In this document: positions 46,910-58,987 of the stretch, piece after piece
Layout: every line of letters starts with the position of its first letter
Position numbering within the stretch: the first letter of the stretch is position 1
Origin: Nicotiana tabacum
Taxonomy: Eukaryota > Streptophyta > Magnoliopsida > Solanales > Solanaceae
NCBI RefSeq assembly: GCF_000715075.1
Contig: NC_134103.1
Span: 55,830,230-55,894,229, forward strand
Direction: 5' to 3'
Length of the DNA stretch: 64,000 nt
Made by a program: the position numbers and the translations under genes
The notes under the pieces: model-generated
What the model saw: only the letters and a program-made list of their open reading frames with translations
Told to the model about the DNA's origin: nothing
Database searches by the model: none

Positions 46910-49742
46910 GATACATAAGGAGCCAGTGCGAGAGGTTAGTTAAGACGAATGAAATAACCCAAGAAGGGTTACGCAGAATATAGATATGAGAATGGACCAA
47001 CGAGTAGTTTGTAGCTAATTCATGAAGAGCCTAGTTATTGCTAGACAAAAGGTCACAAATAAATCAACAGATCATGTAAGATAAACATAGTGAACCTCAG
47101 CATAGGGAATTCAGTCTCACAGATATAAGATCGCAATCGTTGAAAAATTTTCAAATAGGCATTAGGGTAGTTAAAGGTACCGTATAAGTTTTATGGAAAT
47201 AAAAGAGAGTGCCACTGCGGAGGCAGTTAAAATTTCAGTTCAGACGCAACCCTGCAAGAACATGGGCGCGAAGGTAAGTAACTAAGGATAGTTATAGGTG
47301 AGTAAGAACATCAAAAAAGAATTCCTTCGGGTATACGATATAATTAGCTTGTTGCTTTATAGGAGTCAGAGGGTCTCCACTAAATACTACAACGAAAGAC
47401 TAGCTGAGGAAATAAGGAAGAAGGCTTCAACCTAAGCATAGTAACTTGAAGAAGAAATACTCTTGTAATAACAGTCTCACAACAACATTGGATGCACTCC
47501 ATAAGAAAGTGGCGCCTATCGTGGCTAATGAATGGGAAGTAAAAAAAATCAAAAGTGATATTTGAGATCATATGAGTTACAGGAAATTCCAGTATTCGTG
47601 GGCACTAAGATAAGCCAAGTATTCATGCAACAAGTGGCAGAATGACAAGGAAAAGTAATTACTTGTATTTAAAGACAACCGAGAAAGCACAAAAGGAATT
47701 ATTCGATCTACGACCCTGAGTTAGTTACGCTATTACCGCACTTAAGATTTTGGAGTATTATCCATGTTGCATATATCTTGACATTCATACATTTATGGGA
47801 GAATTCGGTACAGATTAAAAGGAAGAAATAAGTCCACGTCAAAGAAAAAGGCTTGAATTGTTAGAAGATTATAACATGGATGTTACATAGCATCCAAAAA
47901 AGGCCAATGTAATAGCTAATACCATGAGCCACAGATTGGAAGACAGCTTAAGCCTACATAAAGGCTGAGCGAGAAGAGGAAGCTCGAGAGTTACAATAGC
48001 TAAATAAATCAGGAGTCTGATTATTAGACCTAGATGATTATAGAAATCGTGACTCAGAACATTGCAGAATCACCATTAATAGCAGAGGTACAAGAGAGAT
48101 AGTACAATGGCCATATTCTATAACAGCTCTACGATAAAGCCAGTTAGAAGAGTACCTGCCTTATAGAAGTTAGTATGAAGCTCCTGCCAGATTGTGTATG
48201 CACCAGAGGTGCATGTATTATAGTAGAGCTTTAAGGTGTGGACGTGAATTCCACCTATGTTGAAGGAAGGTTGTGAAATCGACAGAAGATACAATACAAG
48301 AATTAAAGGTAAGAAAGGTAATGGTAAAGAAGGTTATGAATAGTCCAGACATCAGATAGAGGGCTAGAAGCATCGTGATTCAGTATCCAAAAATGATAGT
48401 GGTGTCATTAGTAGCATATCATCCAGCCTATGGTTTCCAGGTACCGATAGGTCTAGTTAAGAGAGTAAAGAAGAGTTAGAGATGACATGATGTCTCTCTT
48501 GAGTTTCTAGAATAACATAAGGAAATCTATGGTGCTAGCAAGTTAAAGGAAGTCGCGAGTAGTACAAATAGATATGTGTAGGTCGTAAGCTAAAGTATGA
48601 TAGAGAGACATGGTTTTAGTTATATAGGAGTAAGGATAAGGAAAGGTGAGTAAGAAGATGACAAGAATAGGTAAGGCCTCGGGATTAAGCCATCAAAATA
48701 AGAGAGCTGATGGTTTCCGTAAGGTATAGAAAGCTCAGTATAGCCTGAACGAACTCGGAGGAGTCTAAGACTAGGAGCATTTAGAAGAGATGAAATGTTT
48801 CCCTGGAAGTAGAATAAGGGTATAATTGTGATAGATAAGAAGTTGACATTTAGGCCTTTAATTGGGTAATGATTCAAAGAAAAGGAATTTCATAAATTGC
48901 ACGGGATTAGAATAACCCCCCCCCCCAATTAGATGAATCACGTTGGTATGCTATGAAATATGGTTAGTGAAGTATAGTATCGTCCCTAGGTGGATCAGGA
49001 AAATAACTTCAGATGTTCCCCGATGAGACATGAGCCTAATGAAAATATGTTATGTAAGAGGTTTCAAGTTATCAGTGGTAGACTATAGATCAACATTAAA
49101 GTGAATCAATAATAGATGGATAAAATTTCCAAAGTATGGGATGAGATTAGGATGTCATTCTTAAGATGAACAGTAATGAGGAAGCATTAAAGGACTTAGA
49201 TTTATACATATAGGATAAGCAACGAGAGAGTAACATGGAGTTGGGTAGCAGACCTCGGTAATAATAAAACTGAAGTAAGAATTATGGTATAGTATGACCT
49301 ACCTAGATGTAGTTAAGCCATAAGCATAAATAATCGAGTCTATGAAATAAGATATAGCAATAGTCGTAAGTTCGACAAAGTACCAGGCGAAGGACTTCAA
49401 TACACCTATAGATGCCTAAAGGGACAACTTTTCATAGTTCTGTATATGTTCACAAAGTGAGGCCTAGAGATTGGCTAAAAGCTGGAATAAAAAAGGAGAG
49501 AAGAGTCGCATAGGTGAACATACAAGGACAGAGTCGTACAGGCTGCATGATAGAAGGTATCAACAGTTACGAGATTGGAAGAATTTCGACCACAGGTCAT
49601 GGTGTGAGAAAAAGGCCTATAGAGAGAAATTCCCTGGCCTTTGAATTTATTCATAGAACAGTTGTCTAGATGGCAAGTACAATACAAAAGTATTCGTAAG
49701 AGCTATAGGTTATGAGATTGATAAGCGCATCGGTCAACATTC
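46910..49742 (+). pseudogene. Decayed gypsy pol of D
   Basis: No open frame above chance. At 47850-47930 one frame reads RLELLEDYNMDVT, stop, HPKKANVIANTMSHR (RNase H end); at 47960-48110 SEKRKLESYN ... PLIAEVQER, stop, YNG. Stops at 47888-47890 and 48100-48102 coincide with those of C. A run of 11 C at about 48916-48926 is worth checking for sequencing error. Confidence 0.65.
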
Positions 49743-49771
49743 GAGGATGAATGTTCCAACGAGAGGAATGA
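49743..49771 (+). other. GAGGATGAA box and purine tract of D
   Basis: GAGGATGAA at 49743-49751, then AACGAGAGGAATGA just before the LTR. The purine run is weaker than in C. Confidence 0.65.
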
Positions 49772-52757
49772 TGTTACACCCAATATTGTCGTACGTAAAA
49801 GTACGTCGCAAATCATTTGATGTAAGATTAAATGAGATCGTCTTTGAAAGTATATAAAGTAAGTTAATCATGTTAACTTGGAGGTTATAAATACTTAAGA
49901 TGATGAACTGCAAATACCAAGAGGGTTGGAAGGCGTAGAAGCTAAACGAATTGAAGAAAATAAGTTTTGTCGAACGTCAACAAGTTGAGAATGTCATAAC
50001 ATGTACTTTTGAGGTGAGACTAGGGTGCTCAATATGATAAAGAGGTTATGTTATGAGTTATTTTAGTTGTATTATAGTCTGGTGTTATGCTTTGAAGTCA
50101 AGCAAATTGTGGAACAAAAGTTGGCAAAAGTCATCACAAGTTACATTCGTAAATTTGCTGAACATTTGGTCAAATGTATCTTCGTTTTTCTCCAAATTTA
50201 CTAGGAAATACGGGATGATACACCTACCAAATTAAATATCTACAAGTCTAATTTATAACACATTAAAACGTTCGTCGATATTACGCAGGAGTAGAGAGAT
50301 ATTCACATTTTCGTGGGACTGCGCAAGCAGCTCCTTTGGGACCCACAAAATCGGTGGAAAAGTCCAGCTCCGATTAAAGTCAATTTTAACTTATTTTAAC
50401 TCATTTTTTTCTACCAAAATAGTTCCTAAACCCTCCTAGATGCTCTCCAAGTGTTCCTCCATGATTCTAGAGTGAATACCAAAGATAAAAATATGAATCC
50501 AATGCTAGAAATCCCGTGGTGCTTGCTAGATCGTAGTTCTTCATCTTGTGGCTATTTTGGAGGAATTATCAAGGTGAAGTAACCTCAGGTTTTGTGTAAC
50601 TATTGTTGATTAAGGTAAGAATAAGTCCCTCCTTTTTATATATTGGAGTTTAAAGGAAAACTACAAGTGTTTACACACCAACTTGAACACCAAAAGTTGA
50701 TTCAAGAATAGAATACAACACCTATAGTGTTGTGGTGTCATTGAGGATAGTTATGGGCTGTGTTTGGCTTAAATTTCGTATTTTTTCTACTGATTGAGGT
50801 GAGTATAATATCCTACTATATGTTCTTGAAGTTGTTTATGTGTTGGTTGCATTAATTGAGCAAAATACTACAAGAGGAGACTTGAAATAGTTTGAGATGT
50901 TATTGTTTTTCATGGACTATTTTGGAAAGGTTGTTTCCATGAACTTTAAATGGTTGGAAACCTTGTAAAATGACTTTCTTAAGATGTCGTTATAATAAAT
51001 ATATTATCTACATGCCGAACTTGCTGTTGGTATAGTGAATATAAAGAGAAAGGACAACATAACAATGGAAAGTTGTACTTGTTTTTGTTGTTGGATTGTT
51101 GGGCTGTTTGACGGTGAATTAGGAGATGAATAGGAGGTTAGAAGTCCTCCCATTGTACTTAATATTATGCTGAATATGTTTTTAAGTTATTTAATGAATG
51201 CATTTGGGGTTAAAGGGTACAAAAGGGATTCAATCTGAGCTTGCCGTTTGTCGTGTTAAATAGTAGTTTCGTTGGTGATGTTTATGTACTTGTTGTTTTG
51301 TAGCTTGATTTGTGTTGTGGTGCTGAAAGTATATAGGTGAAGGTTGTATGGGTTCTTTTTGGATTATGGACTTGGTAAAGCAACTAAAATAGGGAAGATG
51401 TCGCCCATTTTAATATAAAATAAGCTTGACGTTCGTTGTATGAGAGTTGCATCTTTTGTAGCTTAACGATAGCATTACTATCATTGATGTAGAATGAAGT
51501 GCGACGGGATGAGTTCAACATGGTTACTGGATAGAGTATGATAAGGTATGTTAAGGCTAAATCCTTTCTTCATTTTGGCATGATCTCATAAATACATGTG
51601 TTTGATAACGAGACATAAAGAGAAGTTCATACTCCTTAATTTATGTACATTATTCTAGTCTCATAAGTTACAGTATTCTCCCTTATCGGGACTTTATATT
51701 CAATTAAATATTGTCTTCTTCTAGTCAAGAGAACAGAGGATCTATATATATAGTATTACATTATTTTCACCATAATCGAGCTATAATCGGTGGGCAGGCC
51801 CCTATTGTCACCACCATCGAGCTATAATCGGTGGGTAGGCCCCTATTGGGCAGTACTACAATATTTTCACCACCATCGAGCTATAATTTGTAGGCAGGCC
51901 CCTATTGGGCAATCTCAGATCAGATGGTAAGTTATATACCAATCCTACTGTGGCAGAGTGTCTATGAGCAAGCCTACTACGGCATAGCAGTTACACATAC
52001 CGAGCCTTATAGGACTGGGCATCTATTTTACTTACTATATTGAGAGAGTTGAGTAAGTATTAGTAGGTAAGTATATCTTCAGATTATCTTTGATTCCTAG
52101 TTACTTTCAATTATTATATTATCAGTTCAGTTTCAACTTTCAGTTATTATGTTGCCTTACATACTCGGTAAATTATTTTGTACTGACGTCCCTTTTGCCG
52201 GGGACACTGCATTTCATGCCTGCAGGTCCTGATAGACAGCTGGATAGACCTTCCCAGCAGACAGAGCCAAACATCAGCTTGGTTGGTAATCTCCACTTCC
52301 TCAGAGTTACCAGGTCTAGACCTTGGAGTCCATTTTTTATATACATGTTTGATGGGTAGGTCGAGGCCTTGTCCCGTCCATGATACAGTTCAGTTATCTT
52401 TAGAGGCTTGTAGACGAGTCGTGTGCATTTTGTATATCAGTAGTGTGGTCTTGTCAACCCTGTGTACTAGTTCAGTTTTGCATTACTGGCTGTAGACGTT
52501 CATAGCGGCCTCGTCGGCCTACACAGTTATGTATATGAGCTTTTGGGTATGCTTACCCCCTATATGAGAAAGATGTTATTTTTAGATGATTCAAAATATG
52601 TCCTCGTCATCCTTGATTGGTATTGTTAGCTCGCAGGTATGCCTCATCGACCTAAGTTGAGGGTTACCCCTCCAGAGTTTACAATTACAGAGTGGTACGC
52701 TCAGTTCGAGTATGGCACCGGGTGCCAGCCACGCCTCCCAAGGTTTGGGGCGTGACA
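49772..52757 (+). repeat. 3' LTR of D
   Basis: TGTTACACCCA ... TTTGGGGCGTGACA. Same family as N (31128-33655), longer partly because of a triplicated unit (51770-51925) and an extra leader-like segment near 50400-50800. Conserved block at 52162-52230 (GTCCCTTTTGCCGGGGAC, CATTTCATGCCTGCAGGT). Confidence 0.85.
51770..51925 (+). repeat. Triplicated unit in D LTR
   Basis: ATCGAGCTATAATCGGTGGG ... CAGGCCCCTATTG occurs three times here (third copy: ATAATTTGTAGG) and once in N at 32786. A recent tandem gain in D or loss in N. Confidence 0.75.
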
Positions 52758-53440
52758 ATTGGGCCTTGTATCCGTACTGAGAATGTAATCTTCGAAGCCC
52801 GATGCTCTATCTCAAATCCTATTTTGGTCTTTACGCTTAAGCGTTGGACACGTTTGTATCATATGGCTCTTGATACCATACCAAAAACAAACACCCCTTC
52901 TTACACAACATTGGCTGGCACACGCCCGACTGTACTGATGAACACAATGGTCAAGGAAACTCTACTCTACCTGTACTAACCTAGTCTGCTACAATCTACC
53001 ACCACTTGGTAATCCTCTGTAATCATCAACTTTCCTGCACCTCTTAGTCTATCCCATAGCTTCATCAAAATCGTCTCTTGAAAATATATACTGATCTCGC
53101 TCTATGAAATTCTTATGTTGTGAATTTCCTGACCCTTTAAGGGCTCTTTCACTATCAGGGGCCCTCGAGTGATGCAAAACCTAAGAGGCAACCAACTCCG
53201 TCAATACTTGTACTGTTTTACGCACATACCTATCAGACAGAGCAGTGGTGGAACTGGTAGAGCTAATGATACTGGAGCTTCCCTCGGCTCCTCGAGTACT
53301 GGTGGAACCAGGACTATCTGAGGAAGTGACTCCTCCTAATCCTCAGACGGATTGGTCTCGATAGATGACGTACATCTCATACCCTTTGCTATTCTTTCCT
53401 GAACATCCCGACTAGCTCCCGCACTTCTAGACGATGACAT
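52758..53440 (-). pseudogene. Gag N-terminus of element P
   Basis: Minus-strand ATG at 53440 (MSSSRSAGASRDVQERIAKG), a stop after about 34 codons, then a Pro-rich stretch (LPQIVLVPPVLEEPREAP) and further broken frames. By position it is gag just downstream of P's primer site; the leader between them (53450-53630) matches that of C (27000-27130). The gene is cut at 52758 where the D LTR ends; bases 52758-53000 are uncertain. Confidence 0.55.
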
Positions 53441-53633
53441 CTCTATGCAACCTACACCAACGCATACGTTAGACTTGATTCCCTACAACTCAGCTCTATC
53501 GCATGATCTAGAACATGAAAGGAAGGTAACCGTCCTAAATGTCTAGAAGCCTCCTATTTATAAGTGTGATACACAACACACCCATAAATAAGACTCTACT
53601 AAACATGGCTTGTAGATATCCCTAAGACAGACC

Positions 53634-53646
53634 GGCTCTAATACCA
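53634..53646 (-). other. Primer binding site of P
   Basis: Minus strand TGGTATTAGAGCC, one change from TGGTATCAGAGCC (initiator tRNA-Met). The LTR end GGGTCGTGA lies just upstream. Confidence 0.8.
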
Positions 53647-54899
53647 AGTTTTTCACGACCCAAACTAGAGGGCCGCGATAGGAACCCGGGCCTTACCTGT
53701 TGAGCCCCAACGTAACATATCCTTAACCATACTATCATGCGTAAATGGGCTAGAAGGGTCGTCATGAGATAACCAGAATAAAATATAAGGGAATACTCAA
53801 TATAGGACAACCCCAAAATGATATGCATGGGATACACGGGTCTACAAGACTGAACAATATCTATACACATGACATATGTCTACAAGTCTCTAAGGAATAC
53901 ATAAACATCATAAGGTCGGGACAAGACCTTTCATACCCATAACATATGTAGATAAGCATACTGACTCAAAAAGCAAATGGAGTGCAACAACACCTTCGAT
54001 TAAGCTAGCAACCTACTGGGAGGATCGTCAACCTATCTATTGGGACTTATAGCACAACATGTAGTGTCGCCAAATAAAATAGATGTCAGTACGAATAACG
54101 TACCGAGTATGTAAGGAAGGAAAGCATAAATAGGAATAGTGATGCAAAGAGAGATAGAGACGATACAACTTGTAACATCTGATTGCCTCTGAAGGCTACT
54201 GACATGAAATGCATGATATATACACACACACACATACACACATAAACTTTTAAAAGCATACGCCTTTGTGGGCATCATCATCCTCATATCGTACACGACC
54301 GTAATAAATTCGACAAAAATGTACTCGGCCATCATAAGGTTCGGTAGAATCGTACCCGGCCACGTGGAGCTCGGTAAAACCCAACTGATCAGTGGTTGCA
54401 CAATAGGTTCTGTACCCGGCCGGCTATAGCGCGACTTGGTAGAGTAAATAGGTACATATATATAATGCATACTGGACTCATAGAATCACATTCTGAACCT
54501 TTTTGGGGTGACGTAAGATCGGTAACCTCCGTATACGTTATTAGAGCTAACTCATCATCATGAATCTTATAAGAATCAGGAAATACCAACAACATTTTAT
54601 AATATAAGAATAAGAGAAGCAACATCAACATCAACCATTCCATAAGAAGGGAAACAATGTAAGTACTACCAGCTTCTAAGAGTGGAGTATCTTTGGAAGC
54701 TCGTTCGTTTACGGTACATACAATCGAAGTCATACAAAGAAAGAAAGGGATAGCCTCACATACCTTATATATATTTTCCAACCTCTAGCTATGCAAATTT
54801 CACGGCTCCTTAGTCTATAATAAGAGAAATGATACTATTGTTGTCGTTCAAGCATCGTAACTATTATATATCGACCACAACCTATTTTACGATAAAAAG

Positions 54900-55661
54900 G
54901 GCAGCACCTCCCCTATTGATATGACTTCCTACAAGTTACAACAATTACCAAACAGCCCAAACAACATCAACAATAATCATATTAAGCCTCTCAAATAGTC
55001 CAACAATCAACAACATTTCTGACAAGCTTTTCGATATATATCTCACAAGTTCTAGCTTCAACGACTTAGCCGCAACTTGGATAAGCTTAAATACATGTAG
55101 AGTAAGAGGTTCCTTAACTATAAACAGATATAAAAACCCCAATTTGAGATTATTTCACCATGAAGTATCCTTCCAACGCAGCCACAAGAACAAGGAAGAG
55201 AAACTAGCAAGCACCTTGAGTTTCTCGACACTAGAATCACTTTGAAATGCTAGAAATCACTTAGGGTTGATAGAGAAACTAGAAGCACCTCACCTAATGA
55301 TATGACTTCCTACAAGTTACAACAATCACCAAACAGCCCAAACAACATTAACAATAATCATATTAAGCCTCTCAAATACTCCAACAATCAACAACATTAC
55401 TGACAAGCCTTTCGATAGATATCTCACAAGTTTTAGCTTCAATGACTTAGCCGTAACTTGGATAAGCTTAAATACATGTAGAGTAAGAGGTTCCTTAACT
55501 ATAAACATATATAAAAACTCTAATTTGAGATTATTTCACCATGAATTATCCTTCCAAACGCAACCACAACAACAAGGAAGAGAAACTAGCAAGCACCTTG
55601 AGTTTCTCGACAGTAGAATCACTTAGAAATACTTGAATTCACTTAGGGTTGATAGAAACCC
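54900..55661 (-). repeat. 381-bp tandem duplication in P LTR
   Basis: 54900-55280 and 55281-55661 are direct copies, offset 381 bp (for example GATATGACTTCCTACAAG at 54918 and 55299). A few substitutions separate them, so it is not an assembly echo. The two similar minus-strand frames (54945-55142, 55326-55508) are products of the duplication. Confidence 0.9.
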
Positions 55662-55907
55662 TTGGGAGAGTATTTTACAGAACTTAAACCACTTAAAATA
55701 ACCTCCCACATGAGCTGGAACAACACAAAAATCAGCAACCACAAGAAGAACAAGAAACTCACTAGCGCCACGAGATTCCCGATACTTGATTTGTGTTGTT
55801 TGTACTTTGTTTGGGTCTTGGATCATGAGAGAACTTTGGGGGAAGGTTTGTAGGCATCTATGGTCTGAAGAGAGTGAAAAATAATGAGTGAAAACAAGTT
55901 TTAGGCG

Positions 55908-55909
<2 letters not shown>

Positions 55910-55969
<60 letters not shown>
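55910..55969. repeat. (AT)n microsatellite
   Basis: Thirty uninterrupted AT units, within the P LTR. Confidence 0.98.
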
Positions 55970-55971
<2 letters not shown>

Positions 55972-56272
55972 AGATATCTCAACCCCATAAGTGGGTCCCA
56001 TAGGGAGCTGCTTACGCAGTCTCGTAAAAATGCGAATATCTCGCTACTCTGACGTCGTATTAATGAACGGTTTAATGCGTTGGAATCTAGACTCATACAT
56101 ATTCAATTTGATGGGTGGATAACCCCCATAATTCCAAGTATATTAAGAGAAACACTCAATAAGATTACGCCTAAAATTTCAGTAAAATTATGAACGTAAC
56201 TTGCGACAACTTTTGTCGACTTTTGTTTCATAACTCGCTTGATTTCAAAACATAACACACGACTATCATACT

Positions 56273-56545
56273 GTAACACCCCGCATAGTGACTGCATATA
56301 CAGACAGTTCTTTTGGCTATTTTGTAACCAATTTTGCCGGTTAAGTCTACCGACTTAGCGGAGCAGTATGCTCAGCTGTATATCAAATAAATAGTCAAGT
56401 TGCATGGCACCCCAGTTTCCATCATTTCTGATCCGGGAGCACAAGGCGGGGGGGGCGGCACAATTCACTGCTAATTTTTGGAAGAAATTTCAGCAAGGTT
56501 TGGGTACTCGGGTGAATCTTAGTATAGCCTTCCAACCCTCATGAT
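56273..56545 (+). pseudogene. Integrase core fragment inside P LTR
   Basis: Plus-strand frame LPVKSTDLAEQYAQLYIK, stop, IVKLHGTPVSIISDPGAQ, then a run of G (56448-56455) disrupts it. It is the middle of a gypsy integrase core around the second catalytic Asp (SDxG). It begins TGTAACACCCCGC and lies in an LTR read in the opposite direction, so it was inserted or captured during repair. Confidence 0.75.
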
Positions 56546-56663
56546 ACTTCCTTAAAAATTATTTTAACCCATCATTATCTTTGTAAGGTTACTTCAACTC
56601 TCTGGCTCATGTTGATTCACTTGATATGAATTCTAACATGAATGTACGGGGTGTAACAATAGA

Positions 56664-57079
56664 AATGGGCTGAGTGCCCAGCACCAGGTCAATATAAAAA
56701 TCAATATCCCTATCGGGCGTCATGCCCGGTAAGTCTGCTGGAAACATTTATGGGAAATCTCTCACTATCGGAAATGACTCAACGGCAGCAGTATTAGCAC
56801 TAACATCCCTCACAAAGTCTAAATATGCCAAGCACCCATTCTCAACCATCCGATATGCCTTCAGGAAAGTCAGCACCCTACTAGGAACATTAATTCAATG
56901 TACCTTTCCACTCCAACCGCGGCAAACCCGGCATAGCCAATGTCACGGTCTTAGCGTGATAATCCAGGATAACATGATATGGTGACTACCAGTCCATGCC
57001 CAAAATTACATCAAATTCCACCATATTGAGTAATAGAAGGTCAACCCTAGTTTCATAACTCCCAATAGTAACCAAAGCT
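56664..57079 (-). pseudogene. Gypsy protease-RT fragment W
   Basis: Minus strand from 57079: SYETRVDLLLLNMVEFDVIL, GMDW, stop, SPYHVILDYHAKTVTL, then after a shift AYRMVENGCLAYLDFVRDVS, FPADLPGMTPDRDIDFYIDL, GTQPISI, cut by the start of LTR P. It is the protease end and RT beginning, more diverged from G than U is. P inserted into this element. Confidence 0.85.
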
Positions 57080-57363
57080 TGTCACGCCATGATTTTGGGG
57101 AGCAGGACCGACACCCAACTGAGTTACCCAGTCAAGCAAGCCTACTTAGTGCCTGTCTTCCAACTTTTCCCATGAACAATTTGAGGATAAATACCTAGAG
57201 TTAGACCAATGAGAGATTAAAATATACAACACCAATATTTATTACTCATGGAAGTTTCATTAACAGTTACTAAAATATTACAAATTCATAATTAGAAGAG
57301 GAAGCATCAGACAATTTCAACAATGCTTTTAATTAGTTATCCCCACTCAAACACAACCCACAA
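57080..57363 (-). other. Short LTR-like remnant between W and Q
   Basis: Minus strand ends in GGCGTGACA at 57080, a gypsy LTR-type end, but no matching start or duplication is convincing. No ORF. Confidence 0.35.
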
Positions 57364-57710
57364 TGATACGAATCTATAATGCAGAAGACAAGAAATTAAA
57401 GATAAAGGATAGAATTTGAGAATATACCCAACAAAGTAGTAAGTGTAAAACAATTGAAAAAATCAATCACCCAACAATTATATAACAAAGTGAACCTAAA
57501 CTCTAGGAATACCTTTAAGTGGAAGTGTGATTCCACTTGAAGAACACACCTTGTATAAGTTGTCATCAACAATGGCAAATCACCATTACACCTCTCAAAA
57601 GAGTATCCATCATTCATCAAAATTAGTCTCCCTAAAATGAAAGCCTTAAGGGCTATTTGTAGTAGAGTGGGTATTTGACTACAAATGACCTAAATACCCC
57701 TAAGCTAAAT
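57364..57710 (-). repeat. A-type LTR fragment Q
   Basis: Reverse complement of about 10310-10647 in element A (AATGGTGATTTGCCATTG, AAGTGGAATCACACTTCCAC-type words). The U3 start is missing; it is cut at 57710 against U. The terminal CA, lost in A, is kept here. Confidence 0.85.
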
Positions 57711-58987
57711 ATGCAGATGTTCATTGTTTACAGGCAGTTGAACAACGTTATAACTAAGAATAAGTACCCACTGTCGCATATTAATGACTTATTTGACCAG
57801 ATTTAGGGAGCTAGAGTGTTTTCGAAGATTGATTTGAGGTTAGGGTATCATCAGCTGAAGATTCGAGATTCAAATATTCTGAAGACGACATTCAGGACTC
57901 GTTATGGTCACTACGAGTTTCTTGTGATGTCTTTTAGGTTGACCAATGCCCCTGCAACATTTATGCATCTGATGAACAGTGTATTCCGGCCATATCTTGA
58001 TTATTTTGTCATAGTATTCATTGATGATATACTGGTGTACTCATGTGGCCAGGAGGACCATGAGCAGCATCTGAGGATTGCACTCCAAACATTGAGGGAG
58101 AAGAAGCGATATGCTAAATTCTCCAAGTGTGAGTTTTGGCTTGATTCTGTGGCATTCTTGGGGCACGTGGTGTCCAGTGAGGGGATCAAGGTAGATCCGA
58201 AGAATATTGAGGTAGTTCAGAGTTTCCCCAAACCGTCTTCAGCTACTGAGATCCGAAGTTTTCATGGTTTGGCTGGATATTATCGCCATTTTGTCGAGGG
58301 TTTCTCGTCAATTATTGCACTTTTGACTACATTGACTCAGAAGGGTGTTCCATTCAGGTGGTCAGACGAATGTCAGGAGAGCTTTCCGAAGCTCAAGACT
58401 GCCTTGACCACATTTTCAGTTCTAGTTTTGCCTTTAGCATCAGTTTCCTCTACAATTTATTGTGATGCTTCTCGGATTGGCATTGAGTATGTCTTGATGT
58501 AGGAGGGTAGAGTGATTGCCTATTCTTCACGCCAGTTAAAGCCCCTTGAGAAGAAGTACCACGTACATGATTTAGAGGTGGCAGCTACTTTTCACGTACT
58601 GAAGATTTGGAGGCACTACCTCTATGGTGTGTCTTGTGAGGTATTCACAAATCATTGGAGTCTACAACACTTATTTAAGCAAAATGATCTAAACTTGAGG
58701 CAGTGGAGGTGGTTGGAGTTGTTAAATGACTATGATATCACCATTCTGTATCATCCCGGGAGGGCCAATATGGTGGCCAATGCCTTGAGTAGAAAGGTTG
58801 TGAATATGGGTAGCTTTGCATATATTCCAGTTTGTGAGAGATTGCTAGAATCAGATGTTCAGGCCTTGGCCAATCAGTTCGTGAGGTTAGATATTTCGGA
58901 GCCTAGCCAGGTTCTTGCTTGCGTGGTTTCTCAGTCTTCTTTGTATGAGCACATTAGAGAGCATCAGTATGAAGACCTACATTTTCT
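57711..58987 (+). pseudogene. U reverse transcriptase and RNase H
   Basis: Starts mid-RT (MQMFIVYRQLNNVITKNKYP), TAG at 57804, then an open frame with [28 protein letters not shown] and an intact FIDDILVYS. RNase [19 protein letters not shown] at 58500, SSRQLKPLEKKYHVHDLE, then FTNHWSLQHLF where a catalytic Asp is Asn. LYHPGRANMVANALSRK ends it. Closely related to G. Gag, protease and the RT start are missing. Confidence 0.9.

Larger units (their letters stand above)
46908..52757 (+). mobile_element. Element D: 3' half of a C-like element
   Basis: Interior 46910-49771 is collinear with C (28757-31127 and 33661-33765): GGAGCCAGTGCGAGAG, AATAACCCAAGAA, GCAACCCTGCAAG, TAGATGGCAAG appear in order. 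It lacks N, giving the empty site. It ends with GAGGATGAA (49743), a weak tract and a 2986-bp LTR of the N family, not the C LTR family. The 5' half is replaced by G. Confidence 0.8.
53652..56658 (-). repeat. 5' LTR of P, minus strand, with insertion
   Basis: Minus strand from TGTTACACCCC at 56658 to GGGTCGTGA at 53652. It is related to the D/N LTRs (TGTTATG-TTTTGAA-TCAAGC segment). Inside are a 381-bp tandem duplication (54900-55661), an AT microsatellite (55910-55969), a GTACCCGGCC / TCGGTA word cluster (54290-54440) and a foreign integrase piece (56273-56545). Small minus-strand ORFs at 54033-54781 are LTR frames. Confidence 0.75.

Noticed and set aside
54033..54781. Minus-strand ORFs of 145 and 130 codons
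   Set aside because: They lie in the LTR of P, overlap in different frames, and match no family I know.
55908..56096. Minus-strand ORF ending in YIYIYI
   Set aside because: Translation of the AT microsatellite.
57080..57363. Tiny complete LTR (TGTGGG ... GCGTGACA, 283 bp)
   Set aside because: The flanks AAGCT and ATGAT do not match, and the right end coincides with the end of LTR fragment Q; more likely a junction of fragments.
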